From positions 1 through 54,688 of the forward strand of contig UCAU01000027.1 in NCBI GenBank assembly GCA_900470445.1: a DNA stretch of 54,688 bases, written 5' to 3'. This DNA comes from Hyphomicrobiales bacterium (GTDB lineage: Bacteria; Pseudomonadota; Alphaproteobacteria; Rhizobiales; Devosiaceae). Shown piece by piece: positions 24,472 to 33,258 of this stretch. How positions within the stretch are numbered: position 1 is the stretch's first letter; each line of letters starts with the position of its first letter. A program made the position numbers and the translations under genes. Below the pieces are notes generated by a model, which saw only the letters and a program-made list of their open reading frames with translations, was not told where the DNA came from and searched no databases.

Positions 24472-25308
24472 CTAGACCTCCGCCACGCCGGCATCAGCCA
24501 ATATGACTTCGAGCCTGGGGTCGAGCAGATCGGCCGGTGGCAGGCTGATGCCAAAAATATCGCTCAGCACTTCGCGCAGTTCCACGACACTGGTCAGCAG
24601 ACGCTGCTCGGGCTCGCCCTCGAGCGGTTCAATGGTCAGGCAGTTGTTGAAGAGCCTGATGCGTTGCCCCTTGGGCGACAGCGCCACCCGCAATTGCCTG
24701 GTGAAGGGCGAAGCCGGATCGCCCGCAAGGACCGCGTTGAGCGGTTCGTAATCCGCATCGGCCCATTCCTGCGTGGTGAAGCTATAGAGCACGCGCCACT
24801 CGTCCCCCAGTTTCACCTCGAGCCGCCAGTCCGGCTCGCCCCCGGTGAGGCGATAAGTCCCGTGCGGGGTCTGTTGCTCCACATCGGCGCGCAGACGCAG
24901 CGGCGCGGTGAGCGTCAGCCCGCCAAAGCCGACATCGGCAATATAAGTGGCCGCATTGATATCGACCGCGACCAGCATATGGTCGGGCCGCTCCTTGATC
25001 GCCTCAGGGTCATTCCACAGCACCTTGGCCGCCAGCCCGCGCACGGGATAATCGAGCTCGGCCAGCATGCGCTTGAGCAGCATGTTGTGCTCGAAGCAAT
25101 AGCCGCCCCGCTTTTCACCGAGCAGCTTCTTCTCCAGGCTCTGCTGGTCCAGCGCCACCGGCAGGCCGAGCAGCGGGCTCAGATTTTCAAACGGGATGGC
25201 GGCAGGATGCAACGCATGCAGCAATTCCAGTGTCGCCAGGCTGGGCGCAATCGATCCGGCAAATCCGATTCGCTCGAAATAGGCGTTGAGATTGACCTTT
25301 TGGCTCAT
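24472..25308 (-). CDS. Arylamine N-acetyltransferase (NAT)
   Basis: A 278-residue NAT. The Cys-His-Asp triad is visible: C71 in KRGGYCFEHN, H110 in RPDHMLVAVD and D125 in YIADVGFGG. The N-terminal helical part PAAIPFENLSPLLG and the HGTYRL segment also match. NATs acetylate arylamines and hydrazines using acetyl-CoA and detoxify aromatic amines. The ATG giving MSQKVNL is used; the 12 residues upstream are not part of the family. It is the first gene of a tight NAT-YdeI-DUF1697 unit. Confidence 0.94.
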   Translation of the reverse strand: MSQKVNLNAYFERIGFAGSIAPSLATLELLHALHPAAIPFENLSPLLGLPVALDQQSLEKKLLGEKRGGYCFEHNMLLKRMLAELDYPVRGLAAKVLWNDPEAIKERPDHMLVAVDINAATYIADVGFGGLTLTAPLRLRADVEQQTPHGTYRLTGGEPDWRLEVKLGDEWRVLYSFTTQEWADADYEPLNAVLAGDPASPFTRQLRVALSPKGQRIRLFNNCLTIEPLEGEPEQRLLTSVVELREVLSDIFGISLPPADLLDPRLEVILADAGVAEV

Positions 25309-25444
25309 CGGCCACCCTTGAGGCTGTTTCCGTCGCGGGCGCAATATGGGCGATGAAGGTGGGCTTTGTCACTCTGGCCGCGGGCGATTTCCTCGCCCGC
25401 AGGGGCTGGACACCGGGCTTTGGAGATACCAAGGCCGACGAAGA

Positions 25445-26122
25445 TCAGCCGGCATAGGCCACCCAGCCTTTGAAACTGAGCCCGGCATAGAACAGGTTCG
25501 CGCCCGAAAACCCCGCTTCACGCAGCATGGCCACTTCTTCATCGGGCGCGAGAATCGTGAGCCGGGTGCCGATGGCCTGCCTAGCGCTCGCTAGCTGGGC
25601 CGGGTCCGTCCCCGGTGCGGCCGAATAGGCGACGTGGCGGGCGATCCATTGGCTGCGCTCCGGCTCGGTCTGCGGGAAGCTGACATGGGCCAGCAGGAGA
25701 GGCGCGCCGGGTTTCAGGCGGCGGCGGATTTGGCGGAGCGTCTCCAGCCGCTCTTCGCGCGGGATGAAATGGAAGGTAAGGAGACACGTGGCCCCGTCGA
25801 ATTCTCCATCCGGGGCGCCCTCGATATAGCCATGGTGCAATTGCATGCGGCCGGCATGCGGCTCGGTGGCCTGTTTGGCCAATGCCAGCATATCGGCCGA
25901 AGGATCGACGCCCAAGAACGACCAGCCCGGCTGCGCCTCGGCCAGTGCTTTAAGCTCCAGACCGCCGCCTGCCCCCAGCACTAGCACGCGTCCATCTGCC
26001 GGCACCCGTTCCGCCAGCAGCAGTGCCACCATGCGGTGCAGGCTGGCAAAACCCGGCACCTGCCGCGGCGGGCCCTCGGCATAGGCGCTGGTGGCGTGAC
26101 CATCAAAGGCGCTTGGCTTCAT
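25445..26122 (-). CDS. Class I SAM-dependent methyltransferase
   Basis: A 225-residue methyltransferase. Motif I is VLVLGAGGGLELKAL and the acidic end of strand 2 is FLGVDPSADML. GEFDGATCLLTFHFI and the RRRLKPGAPLLLAHVSF post-motif follow. The substrate is unknown; the length and FxxFHFIPREER segment suggest a small-molecule methylase. The start is the ATG giving MKPSAF with GGAG nine bases upstream; an ATG five codons earlier is possible. A perfect palindrome lies 19 bases upstream. Confidence 0.87.
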   Translation of the reverse strand: MKPSAFDGHATSAYAEGPPRQVPGFASLHRMVALLLAERVPADGRVLVLGAGGGLELKALAEAQPGWSFLGVDPSADMLALAKQATEPHAGRMQLHHGYIEGAPDGEFDGATCLLTFHFIPREERLETLRQIRRRLKPGAPLLLAHVSFPQTEPERSQWIARHVAYSAAPGTDPAQLASARQAIGTRLTILAPDEEVAMLREAGFSGANLFYAGLSFKGWVAYAG

Positions 26123-26140
26123 CTTGCATGGCTCCATCTA

Positions 26141-26161
26141 ATGTAACTTATAATGTTACAT
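26141..26161. promoter_or_regulatory. Perfect palindrome, probable operator
   Basis: TGTAAC and GTTACA flank TTATAAT, with an A/T pair extending the arms to seven bases each (ATGTAAC...GTTACAT). The dyad is AT-rich in a GC-rich setting and lies just upstream of the methyltransferase start. No regulator gene is adjacent. Confidence 0.6.
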
Positions 26162-26218
26162 GACTGGTTCGAGCGTCAAGCCGGCCGGAATCTATCGAGA
26201 GCGAAGCGCCTGCCACGG

Positions 26219-26295
26219 TGTCATCCTCGCGAAAGCGGGGACCTCCGTTTGAAATTGCTGGATAAAACGGAGGTTCCCGCTTTCGCGGGAATGAC
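26219..26295. repeat. Long inverted repeat, CGCGAAAGCGGG family, copy 2
   Basis: Arms with CTCGCGAAAGCGGGGACCTC and GAGGTTCCCGCTTTCGCGGG, slightly diverged from copies 1 and 3, flank about 13 bases. It lies downstream of irr. Confidence 0.85.
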
Positions 26296-26341
26296 CCTGT
26301 GGGAAGAGAGGCCCCTCCTGGAGGAGGGCAGCGCCCAGCCC

Positions 26342-26785
26342 CTACTGCGCCTTGCGTACCCGGATCACCACGTCGACATGGCTCACCTTCATGCCCTTGG
26401 GGGCGTCGGGGAGGGCGGCGAATTCGACGGAGCTGGCGGGGATGTCGATCATCCGCTGCTCGTCTTCCACATAGAAATGGTGGTGGTCGGAGGTGTCGGT
26501 ATCGAAATAGGAGCGCGAGGCATCCACCGCCACTTCGCGCAGCAGGCCCGCTTCGTGGAACTGGTGCAGCGTATTGTAGATGGTGGCGAGCGAAACATTG
26601 ACGCGCGATTGGCTCGCCTCGTCATGCAATTGCTCGGCGCTGACATGGCGGTGCGGGCCGCCGAACAGCAATTCGGCCAGCGCCACGCGCTGCCTTGTCG
26701 GACGGAGACCGGCCATGCGCAACACCGCCGTAAGGCAGGGCTTGCGCGAGGGAACGGACCGGGCGGTCTGGGTACGATCTGACAT
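26342..26785 (-). CDS. irr: Irr-type Fur-family iron response regulator
   Basis: A 147-residue Fur-superfamily regulator: [53 protein letters not shown] (the winged helix), and the HHHFYVED motif at residues 101-108 used for haem binding in Irr. The Fur-type C-terminal CxxC pairs are absent, as expected of Irr. The classical GCPWHDV haem motif of some rhizobia is also absent. Irr senses haem and controls iron uptake and haem synthesis. Divergence from fabA-fabB is the usual Rhizobiales order. Confidence 0.93.
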   Translation of the reverse strand: MSDRTQTARSVPSRKPCLTAVLRMAGLRPTRQRVALAELLFGGPHRHVSAEQLHDEASQSRVNVSLATIYNTLHQFHEAGLLREVAVDASRSYFDTDTSDHHHFYVEDEQRMIDIPASSVEFAALPDAPKGMKVSHVDVVIRVRKAQ

Positions 26786-26911
26786 TGGGTCCTTTTACTT
26801 CACCAAAGGGCCGGAAAACCTAAGCTCCTTATAGCTATGGCGGCTTTTTCGCACAAGCGTCACAGGCGCCGCAGGGGCAATGGTGCGGCCAAAGGCGGTA
26901 TGGCGGCTCTA

Positions 26912-26938
26912 TTGACCCTCCGGGCCGCCCTCTATACG
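26912..26938 (+). promoter_or_regulatory. Candidate promoter for fabA
   Basis: TTGACC (26912) and TATACG (26933) are separated by 15 bases, slightly short, about 34 bases before the fabA start. Spacing keeps confidence low. Confidence 0.35.
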
Positions 26939-26971
26939 AGACGTGCCCTAGGGTTAACCGAGGGACTTTTG

Positions 26972-27502
26972 ATGGCCGATCGGCAGAGTGCATTTGGGTA
27001 TGAAGAGCTTTTGGCGCATGGCCGCGGCGAATTGCCGGGCCAGATGGATGCCCGCCTGCCCGCCCCGCCCATGCTGATGTTCGACCGCATCACCCAGATC
27101 GACGAGACCGGGGGCGCCTATGGCAAGGGCCAGGTGCGGGCCGAACTCGACGTCAATCCGGACCTGTGGTTCTTCAAATGCCATTTCATCGGCGATCCGG
27201 TGATGCCGGGATGCCTCGGGCTTGACGCCGTGTGGCAGATGACCGGCTTTTTCCTCGGCTGGATCGGCCAGCCCGGCAAGGGGCGCGCCCTTGGCGGTGA
27301 AATTAAGTTTACCGGTCAAGTGACCGATGATGTCAAATTGGTCGAGTACGGTATCGACATCAAGCGCGTCATGCGCTCTCGTCTGACGCTGGGCATTGCC
27401 GATGGCTGGGTCAAGGCCGACGGCAAGGTGATCTATGAGGCCAAGGACCTGCGGGTGGGCCTGTTCAGCGATAGCCAGCTCAAGGACCAGAAGGGCGCCT
27501 GA
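26972..27502 (+). CDS. fabA: 3-hydroxydecanoyl-ACP dehydratase/isomerase FabA
   Basis: A 176-residue hot-dog enzyme that dehydrates 3-hydroxydecanoyl-ACP and isomerises the double bond, the committed step to unsaturated fatty acids. The active-site pair is visible: H71 in [16 protein letters not shown] and D85 in [17 protein letters not shown] and [10 protein letters not shown] also match. Start at ATG with GAGGGA upstream; the longer in-frame extension lacks family character. It is paired with fabB 89 bases downstream. Confidence 0.97.
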   Translation: MADRQSAFGYEELLAHGRGELPGQMDARLPAPPMLMFDRITQIDETGGAYGKGQVRAELDVNPDLWFFKCHFIGDPVMPGCLGLDAVWQMTGFFLGWIGQPGKGRALGGEIKFTGQVTDDVKLVEYGIDIKRVMRSRLTLGIADGWVKADGKVIYEAKDLRVGLFSDSQLKDQKGA

Positions 27503-27591
27503 TAGCCTGGGGCGGACAATCCGCCTCACTTGAAAACCGATACGAAGCGCCCAGCTTAAGGGCGCCCCGAACTTGACGGAGCGAGGTTGCA

Positions 27592-28818
27592 ATGAGACGA
27601 GTTGTCGTCACCGGCATGGGTATCATTTCCTCGATCGGCAATAGCCTGGACGAGGTCACCGCCAGCCTAAAGGCCGCCAAGCCCGGCATTGTCTTTGCCG
27701 AGGACCAGGCCGAACTGGGCTTCCGCAGCCAGGTCAAGGGCGATCCGCGCCTCGATCCGTTCGAATTGCTCGACCGCCGCGTCACCCGCTTCATGGGCCG
27801 CGGCGCCGCCTGGAATTATCTGGCCATGCAGCAGGCCATTGCCGATGCAGGGCTCGAGGAAGCCGACATTTCCAACCCCATGACCGGCATTGTCATGGGC
27901 TCGGGCGGCTCCTCCACCCGCACCATTGTCGAGGCCGCCGACACCACCCGCAAGAATACCAGCCCCAAGCGCATCGGGCCGCTCGCCGTGCCCAAGGCCA
28001 TGGGCTCGACCGCCTCGGCCACATTGGCTACCGCCTTTGGCATCAAAGGCGTCAATTATTCCATCACTGCCGCCTGTGCGACCTCCAAGCATTGCATCGG
28101 CAATGGCATGGAACAGATCATGCTGGGCAAGCAGGACGTGGTGTTTGCCGGCGGCCATGAAGATCTCGACTGGACGCTGTCCAACCTGTTCGACGCCATG
28201 GGCGCCATGAGCTCCAATTTCAACGACACGCCGGAAAAGGCGTCGCGCTGCTATGACGTGGCGCGCGACGGCTTCGTCATTTCCGGCGGCGCCGGGGTGC
28301 TGGTGCTCGAGGAATACGAACATGCCAAGGCGCGCGGCGCCAGGATCTGGGCGGAACTGGTCGGCTATGGCGCGACCTCGGACGGCCTCGACATGGTTGC
28401 CCCCTCAGGCGAGGGCGCGGCGCGCTGCATGCAGATGGCGCTCAAGACTGTCGGCCCCAAGGTCGACTATATCAATCCGCACGCCACCTCGACCCCGGTG
28501 GGCGACCTCAAGGAAATCGAGGCCATCCGCGCCGTGTTCGGCGATGCCGGCAAATGCCCACCCATCTCGGCGACCAAATCGCTGACCGGCCACAGCCAGG
28601 GCGCCACCGGCGTGCATGAAGCGATCTATTCGATCCTGATGATGAAAAACCGCTTCATCGCGGCCAGCGCCAATATCGAAAACCTCGACCCGGCCTTTGA
28701 AGACATGCCCATCCTGCGCCAGCGCCGCGACGATGTGGATCTGGGTGTGGTGCTGAGCAATTCATTTGGCTTCGGCGGCACCAATGCCGCGCTAGTGTTC
28801 AAGCATATTGATGCCTAG
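27592..28818 (+). CDS. fabB: 3-oxoacyl-ACP synthase I (FabB)
   Basis: A 408-residue condensing enzyme with the Cys-His-His triad: C162 in [15 protein letters not shown], His in [13 protein letters not shown] and His in [11 protein letters not shown]. The N-terminal [15 protein letters not shown] and C-terminal [15 protein letters not shown] are typical KAS I. It elongates cis-3-decenoyl-ACP made by FabA, forming the unsaturated branch. In many Rhizobiales fabI follows; here a palindromic repeat and a convergent gene follow instead. Confidence 0.97.
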   Translation: MRRVVVTGMGIISSIGNSLDEVTASLKAAKPGIVFAEDQAELGFRSQVKGDPRLDPFELLDRRVTRFMGRGAAWNYLAMQQAIADAGLEEADISNPMTGIVMGSGGSSTRTIVEAADTTRKNTSPKRIGPLAVPKAMGSTASATLATAFGIKGVNYSITAACATSKHCIGNGMEQIMLGKQDVVFAGGHEDLDWTLSNLFDAMGAMSSNFNDTPEKASRCYDVARDGFVISGGAGVLVLEEYEHAKARGARIWAELVGYGATSDGLDMVAPSGEGAARCMQMALKTVGPKVDYINPHATSTPVGDLKEIEAIRAVFGDAGKCPPISATKSLTGHSQGATGVHEAIYSILMMKNRFIAASANIENLDPAFEDMPILRQRRDDVDLGVVLSNSFGFGGTNAALVFKHIDA

Positions 28819-28843
28819 TCTACCCGCGAGGCACTAGAAATAG

Positions 28844-28987
28844 GCCCCCTCATCCGCCCTTCGGGCACCTTCTCCCACGAGGGGAGAAGTGGGCTCGGTG
28901 GTTAGGCTGAACGCGGAACCAACCCTCGCCCCTTGTGGGAGAGGGACAGATCATTCTTCGTTCAGAAGAATGATCAGGGTGAGGGGT
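28844..28987. repeat. Composite palindromic repeat with GATCATTCTTC hairpin
   Basis: CCCCTCATCCGCC and CTTCTCCCACGAGGGGAGAAG are followed by CCCCTTGTGGGAGAGGG and a perfect hairpin GATCATTCTTC / GAAGAATGATC (28949-28959, 28965-28975) with loop GTTCA, then GGGTGAGGGG. A second copy at about 38.26 kb has the same blocks in a different order. Confidence 0.85.
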
Positions 28988-29010
28988 GCGATGCTTCCGC
29001 AAGCACCGGC

Positions 29011-29724
29011 CTAATACGAAAACTCCGAAAACCGCGCGTCCTTGCCATCGTAGGTCAGCACCCGCCCAATCAGCGGCGTGCCGATGCCGGTGATGAGCTT
29101 GATGGCTTCCATGGCCATCAGCGTGCCGATCACCCCGGTCAGCGGCCCCAATATGCCGGTGGCCTCGCAGCTTGGCAGGTCATCGTCGCTGGCGTCCTCG
29201 GGATAGAGCGCGGCAAAACCCGGTCCACCGGGGGCGAAGACCGTGACCTGGCCGTCAAACATCGAGACGGCGCCGGAGACCAGCGGCTTGCCCAGGCGCT
29301 CGGCTGCTGCCGCGACGAGGCGTCTTGTGACCAGGTTATCGGTGCCGTCGAGCACCAGGTCATAAGCACCCACCAGCCGGTCGACATTGCTGGCATCCAG
29401 CCGCTCGGCATGGGGCACGATGCCGGCATGGGGATTGAGCCCCTGGGCAAAGGCGGCGGCGCTGGCCACCTTGCCGGTGCCGATGCCGGCCGTAGTGTGG
29501 ATCACCTGCCGCTGCAGATTGGAAAGCGAGACGCTGTCGTGATCGACAATACCCAGCGCCCCGACGCCCGCCCCGGCGAGATAGGCGATCACCGGGCTGC
29601 CCAGCCCGCCGGCGCCCACCACCAGCACGCGGGCGCGTTGCAGTGCCTGCTGGCCGCCCCCGCCCATGCCCTTGAGCACCAGGTGGCGGGCATAGCGGCG
29701 GCTTTCCTCGGGCGAAAACACCAT
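29011..29724 (-). CDS. HesA/MoeB/ThiF family E1-like adenylyltransferase
   Basis: A 237-residue E1-like protein: FSPEESRRYARHLVLKGMGGGGQQAL, the nucleotide-binding VLVVGAGGLGSPVIAYLAGAGVGALGIVDHDSVSLSNLQRQVIH, LDGTDN, and a Cys in DLPSCEATGILGPL. Family members adenylate the C-terminal Gly of MoaD- or ThiS-like sulfur carriers. The CYRC and C-terminal CxxC zinc pairs of classic MoeB are not present, and there is no rhodanese domain. The start is one base after the DUF2259 stop. Whether it serves molybdopterin or thiamin synthesis is open. Confidence 0.88.
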   Translation of the reverse strand: MVFSPEESRRYARHLVLKGMGGGGQQALQRARVLVVGAGGLGSPVIAYLAGAGVGALGIVDHDSVSLSNLQRQVIHTTAGIGTGKVASAAAFAQGLNPHAGIVPHAERLDASNVDRLVGAYDLVLDGTDNLVTRRLVAAAAERLGKPLVSGAVSMFDGQVTVFAPGGPGFAALYPEDASDDDLPSCEATGILGPLTGVIGTLMAMEAIKLITGIGTPLIGRVLTYDGKDARFSEFSY

Positions 29725-29725
29725 G

Positions 29726-30475
29726 CTAGTCGCCCAGCGGCACAGCGATGAAGCGCCGGTCGGGCCCTTCAAAACCGCCGGGATAGACGGCGACAATGGC
29801 CACGGCCTTGTCGATCTGTTGCGCCCAGAAGGGCTGCAGCACCGCATAGAGCCGATATTCCTGCGCACAGCCGCGCGATTCGGGAATGCTGTCCTCGTCA
29901 TGCACCAGGCGCGCGTTCTCACCCTCGCTCAACGTCAGCTGATAGCCCATGGGCGGCATGCTGAACCAGTCGGCGCAGGGCAGCGGGGAGGTGACGATAT
30001 GGCTGGCCAGGCTCAGCCGATAATCGCCGCGCGGCTCGTCGCGGCCATAGCCGGGCAGGCCGAAGCTCAACTCGCCCGGATTGCTGTCCAGCGCGCCATC
30101 GCCATTGAGCGCCAGCACTTCGACCGCCCCATCGATCCCCAGCCGATCCAGCACCGGCTTGGCCTGCTGTTGCGCCCGTTGCCGGACTTCGCCCAGGGTA
30201 ATGGTCTCGTCATCCACCCGGATGCGGACCGGGGTGTCCTTGACCCAGGCGTCCTTGGCCGTGTCGATGACGTAGAGATTGGCATAGGCAAAGCCCGAGC
30301 CATCCTGGATGCCGAATTCCTCAAAGGCAAAAAAACCGCCATCCTCGGAAAAGCCGATGAAGTCGATGCCCGCCCGATCGCCAGCCCAGGCCGGCACGGC
30401 CAGCAGCATCAACAGGGCGCTAGCCCACGCTCCGGCCAGTCGAGCCAAATCCCTTGGCGCCGCGTTCCGTTTCAT
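29726..30475 (-). CDS. DUF2259 predicted secreted protein
   Basis: A 249-residue exported protein: signal peptide [15 protein letters not shown]... ending VPAWAG near residue 31, then the DUF2259 pattern [33 protein letters not shown] and later [19 protein letters not shown]. Function unknown. Its start lies 56 bases inside the 3' end of dut, in another reading frame; the internal LLMLLAVP methionine would give a poor signal peptide. It is followed directly by the MoeB-like gene. Confidence 0.85.
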   Translation of the reverse strand: MKRNAAPRDLARLAGAWASALLMLLAVPAWAGDRAGIDFIGFSEDGGFFAFEEFGIQDGSGFAYANLYVIDTAKDAWVKDTPVRIRVDDETITLGEVRQRAQQQAKPVLDRLGIDGAVEVLALNGDGALDSNPGELSFGLPGYGRDEPRGDYRLSLASHIVTSPLPCADWFSMPPMGYQLTLSEGENARLVHDEDSIPESRGCAQEYRLYAVLQPFWAQQIDKAVAIVAVYPGGFEGPDRRFIAVPLGD

Positions 30476-30890
30476 CCAGCGTCTCCTCAAGCCTGAACCG
30501 CACGTCACTGACCGGCGCGACCACCATCTGGGCGATGCGATCGCCGCGCCGCACCGCGAAATCATCCTCGCCCAGGTTGATCAGAGGTACCATGACCTCA
30601 CCGCGATAATCGGCATCGATTGTCCCGGGCGCATTGAGCACGGTAATGCCGAACTTGACAGCGAGGCCGGAGCGCGGCCGCACCTGCGCCTCGTAGCCCT
30701 CGGGCAGGGCCATGGCAAAGCCGCAGGGCACCAGGGCCCGCTTGCCGGGCGCCAGCACCAGAGTGTCGCCCTGGGGCAAGGCCGCGACAAGGTCCATCCC
30801 CGCCGCCCCCGCGCTCTGCCGCGCCGGCAGGGGCAGGCCCTCGCCATGGGCAAGCCAGACCAGACCGATGGAAAATGGGGCCTCAGCCAT
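30420..30890 (-). CDS. dut: dUTP diphosphatase (dUTPase)
   Basis: A 156-residue trimeric dUTPase that removes dUTP and supplies dUMP. All five motifs are visible: [39 protein letters not shown] and the C-terminal arm [10 protein letters not shown] that closes the active site. Start at MAEAPFSIG; the 32 residues upstream are non-family. It is in the ubiE-ubiB-dut neighbourhood typical of alphaproteobacteria, but without coaBC between. Confidence 0.96.
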   Translation of the reverse strand: MAEAPFSIGLVWLAHGEGLPLPARQSAGAAGMDLVAALPQGDTLVLAPGKRALVPCGFAMALPEGYEAQVRPRSGLAVKFGITVLNAPGTIDADYRGEVMVPLINLGEDDFAVRRGDRIAQMVVAPVSDVRFRLEETLDETERGAKGFGSTGRSVG

Positions 30891-30933
30891 CACTGCACTC
30901 CGTCTTTGAAAAAGCGCAAGCCAATCGGAACAT

Positions 30934-31536
30934 TCATGGCGCGCGCACCACGGCATAGATTTCGTCGGGCAGCACGGCGGTGCCATCGATCAGGTCGAGA
31001 ATGGGAATGACCATTTCGGCGGACGAGCCATCGGGAGAGCGTTTCATATTGGTCTCGGTGACGGAAAGGCCGGAAAAGCGCAGGGTGATGGTGCGCTTGG
31101 CAAAGAAAGCGTCGAGCATCTGCTTGGTTTCGGCATCCAGTTCCTCGCCCATATCCACTTCGGTCTTCATCTCGGTGGTTGAAACCGAGATACGCACCAG
31201 CCCGCGCCCGGCGCTGCGGAAATGCACTGGCGCTTCCACTTCGCCGAGGTCGAGGCTGGCAAAACGCCCTTCCTGATCGACCAGACAGGTGGCGCTGCCA
31301 TCCGGGTTTTCGGTGAGCTTGCCGCTGGTGCAGAAACGGTCATCGTCCTTGCTGCCGGCGGGACCCGAATTCATCTTGAGCATGGCATAGAAATCGGCCG
31401 CCATGACCTGGGTGAGGCTGGCCTTTGCCGTGGTCGGGCTGGTCAGCGCGATATCCACCTTGGCGTCGATACAGCCGGTGAGCATCAGGCCCAGCCCGAC
31501 CATGGCGGCGAGCTTGGCAAGCATTTGGGCGGCCAT
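30934..31536 (-). CDS. Putative lipoprotein of unknown function
   Basis: A 200-residue predicted lipoprotein. The signal sequence ends in the lipobox LMLTGC (Cys near residue 21). The mature part has an [15 protein letters not shown] segment, a likely disulfide pair (FCTSGK and ATCLVDQ) and a C-terminal hydrophobic [20 protein letters not shown] do not recognise a named family. It sits between ubiB and dut, where coaBC is usual in Rhizobiales. The ATG has an AGAGGA site. Confidence 0.78.
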   Translation of the reverse strand: MAAQMLAKLAAMVGLGLMLTGCIDAKVDIALTSPTTAKASLTQVMAADFYAMLKMNSGPAGSKDDDRFCTSGKLTENPDGSATCLVDQEGRFASLDLGEVEAPVHFRSAGRGLVRISVSTTEMKTEVDMGEELDAETKQMLDAFFAKRTITLRFSGLSVTETNMKRSPDGSSAEMVIPILDLIDGTAVLPDEIYAVVRAP

Positions 31537-31591
31537 GATCGTCCTCTTGAAAAGTGCCGGCAATCTAGGGACCGCTATCGGGGAGGGCAAG

Positions 31592-33136
31592 TCAGGAGGT
31601 CGAGAGCAGCACGCGCACCGTGGCCACGGCAAAGAAAATCGTGCCCGCCGCCGCCACCAGCAACAGCGCCCAGCGCGTCAGCCGGTCGGGCGGGCGCTTA
31701 TTGGCGTGGTAATCGCTCAGCGCCAGTTCGGCCTGCCCCAGAATGACCGGCACGCGCTGCGCCGCCTCGGCAAAAATGCTGAGCTGATCCCTGATATCCT
31801 GCACCCGGCCGAGCGGGCCTTCTTCCTTGCGCAGCCAATCGCCCACCACCGGCTCGGCCACGGTCCAGATGTCGAGACTGGGGTCGAGCGCCCGCGCGAC
31901 GCCCTCCACCAGCACCATGGATTTCTGCAGCAGCACCAGTTCGGGCCGGGTCTGCATGTTGAACAGGTCGGTGATGACAAAGAGTTGTCCGAGCACCCGC
32001 GCCATGGAAATGTCCTGCGCCGTGCGGCCGTGCAGCGGCTCGCCGATGGAGCGGATGGCCAGGGCAAAATCGTCGACCGACTGGTCCTTGGGCACATAGC
32101 CGATATCGAAATGGCGTTCGGCCACCAGGCGATAATTGCGGGTGATGAAGCCATAAAGGATATCGGCGAGAAACCGGCGTTCGCGGCGATTGATGCGGCC
32201 CATAATGCCGAAATCCACCGCGATCACGTCGCCACTGCGCGGATCGGCGAACAGGTTGCCCGGATGCATATCGGCATGGAAAAAACCGTCGCGAATGGCA
32301 TGGCGCAAAAAGCTCTGCAGCACCTTGGCCGCCAAAGCCTTGCGATCCACCCCCGCCGCGTCAAGCGCGGCATGATCGCGAATCGGAATGCCATCGACCC
32401 AGGTCGTGGTCAGCACATTCTGCGCCACATGATCCCAGCTGACGGTCGGGATGACGAAGCCCGTATCGTCCTTGATATTCTCGGCCATTTCCGAAATGGC
32501 GGCGGCTTCGAGCCGCAGATCGAGTTCCAGCCGGGCCGAGCGATCCAGCGTTTCCACCACCTGGGTCGGCTTGAGCCGCTTGGTCGAGCGCACGAAGCGT
32601 TCAGCCAAAGCCGCGCCGGCATAATAGCTTTCGATATCGGCCATGAAGCGCTGCGCCACGCCGGGCCGCAGGATCTTGACGGCCACGGTCCTGGGCAGCC
32701 CATTGGCCGGCACCAGCCGCGCCTTGTGCACCTGGGCAATGGAGGCCGCGGCAATGGGCGGGCTAAGTTCAGTCAGCTCCGCCGCCTTGCTTTCCAGCGC
32801 TTCGCTGAGGATGGCCGGCACCAGCGCGGCATCGAACGGGTCCATCTTGTCCTGCAGGCCCGCCAGATCGTTGGCGATCTGCGGCCCCACCACATCGGGC
32901 CGGGTGGCCAGCGTCTGGCCGAACTTCACATAGGTCGGCCCCAGCAGGTTGAGCGCCTTGTTCAGCCGCTCGACATGCCCCGTCTTGCGCACGCTGGGCC
33001 GCTCAATCAGCCGCCCGAGAAAGATCCCGAGCTTGAGCGGCCCCGGCAGGTCCTTGGCCGACACGATCGACAGCGCCCCCTCGCGCGCCAGCACATAGCC
33101 GGCCCGCGCCAGCCGGTAATAGGCGGAGATCAGCAT
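31592..33136 (-). CDS. ubiB: UbiB (ABC1/COQ8-like atypical kinase)
   Basis: A 514-residue UbiB-family protein needed for ubiquinone synthesis. The KxGQ motif is K71-F-G-Q in GPTYVKFGQTLATRP. The alanine-rich loop is PPIAAASIAQVHKA (about 125-138). The ion-binding and catalytic segments are FFHADMHPGNLF and AVDFGIMGRI. Hydrophobic residues at about 485-508 form a C-terminal membrane anchor. The family is thought to have ATPase rather than protein kinase activity, helping extract lipid intermediates. It follows ubiE after a 122-base gap containing a small palindrome. Confidence 0.96.
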   Translation of the reverse strand: MLISAYYRLARAGYVLAREGALSIVSAKDLPGPLKLGIFLGRLIERPSVRKTGHVERLNKALNLLGPTYVKFGQTLATRPDVVGPQIANDLAGLQDKMDPFDAALVPAILSEALESKAAELTELSPPIAAASIAQVHKARLVPANGLPRTVAVKILRPGVAQRFMADIESYYAGAALAERFVRSTKRLKPTQVVETLDRSARLELDLRLEAAAISEMAENIKDDTGFVIPTVSWDHVAQNVLTTTWVDGIPIRDHAALDAAGVDRKALAAKVLQSFLRHAIRDGFFHADMHPGNLFADPRSGDVIAVDFGIMGRINRRERRFLADILYGFITRNYRLVAERHFDIGYVPKDQSVDDFALAIRSIGEPLHGRTAQDISMARVLGQLFVITDLFNMQTRPELVLLQKSMVLVEGVARALDPSLDIWTVAEPVVGDWLRKEEGPLGRVQDIRDQLSIFAEAAQRVPVILGQAELALSDYHANKRPPDRLTRWALLLVAAAGTIFFAVATVRVLLSTS

Positions 33137-33137
33137 G

Positions 33138-33182
33138 CTTCACCTCTCCCTTTGGGGGAGAGGGGCAGTACGACTACGGTGC
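33138..33182. repeat. Short palindrome, CCTCTCCC/GGGAGAGG
   Basis: CCTCTCCCTTTGGGGGAGAGG lies in the ubiE-ubiB gap. It resembles the outer arms of the composite repeats at about 28.9 and 38.3 kb. Confidence 0.5.
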
Positions 33183-33258
33183 TCGATCCAATCACAGTGT
33201 CATTGTGGGGGTGAAGGGCCTGGCGGTGTGCGAATGAACTCATCACGGGCTGGGCCAC

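Noticed and set aside
28844..28987. Insertion sequence remnant
   Set aside because: No transposase fragment or target-site duplication was seen; it is a palindromic repeat.
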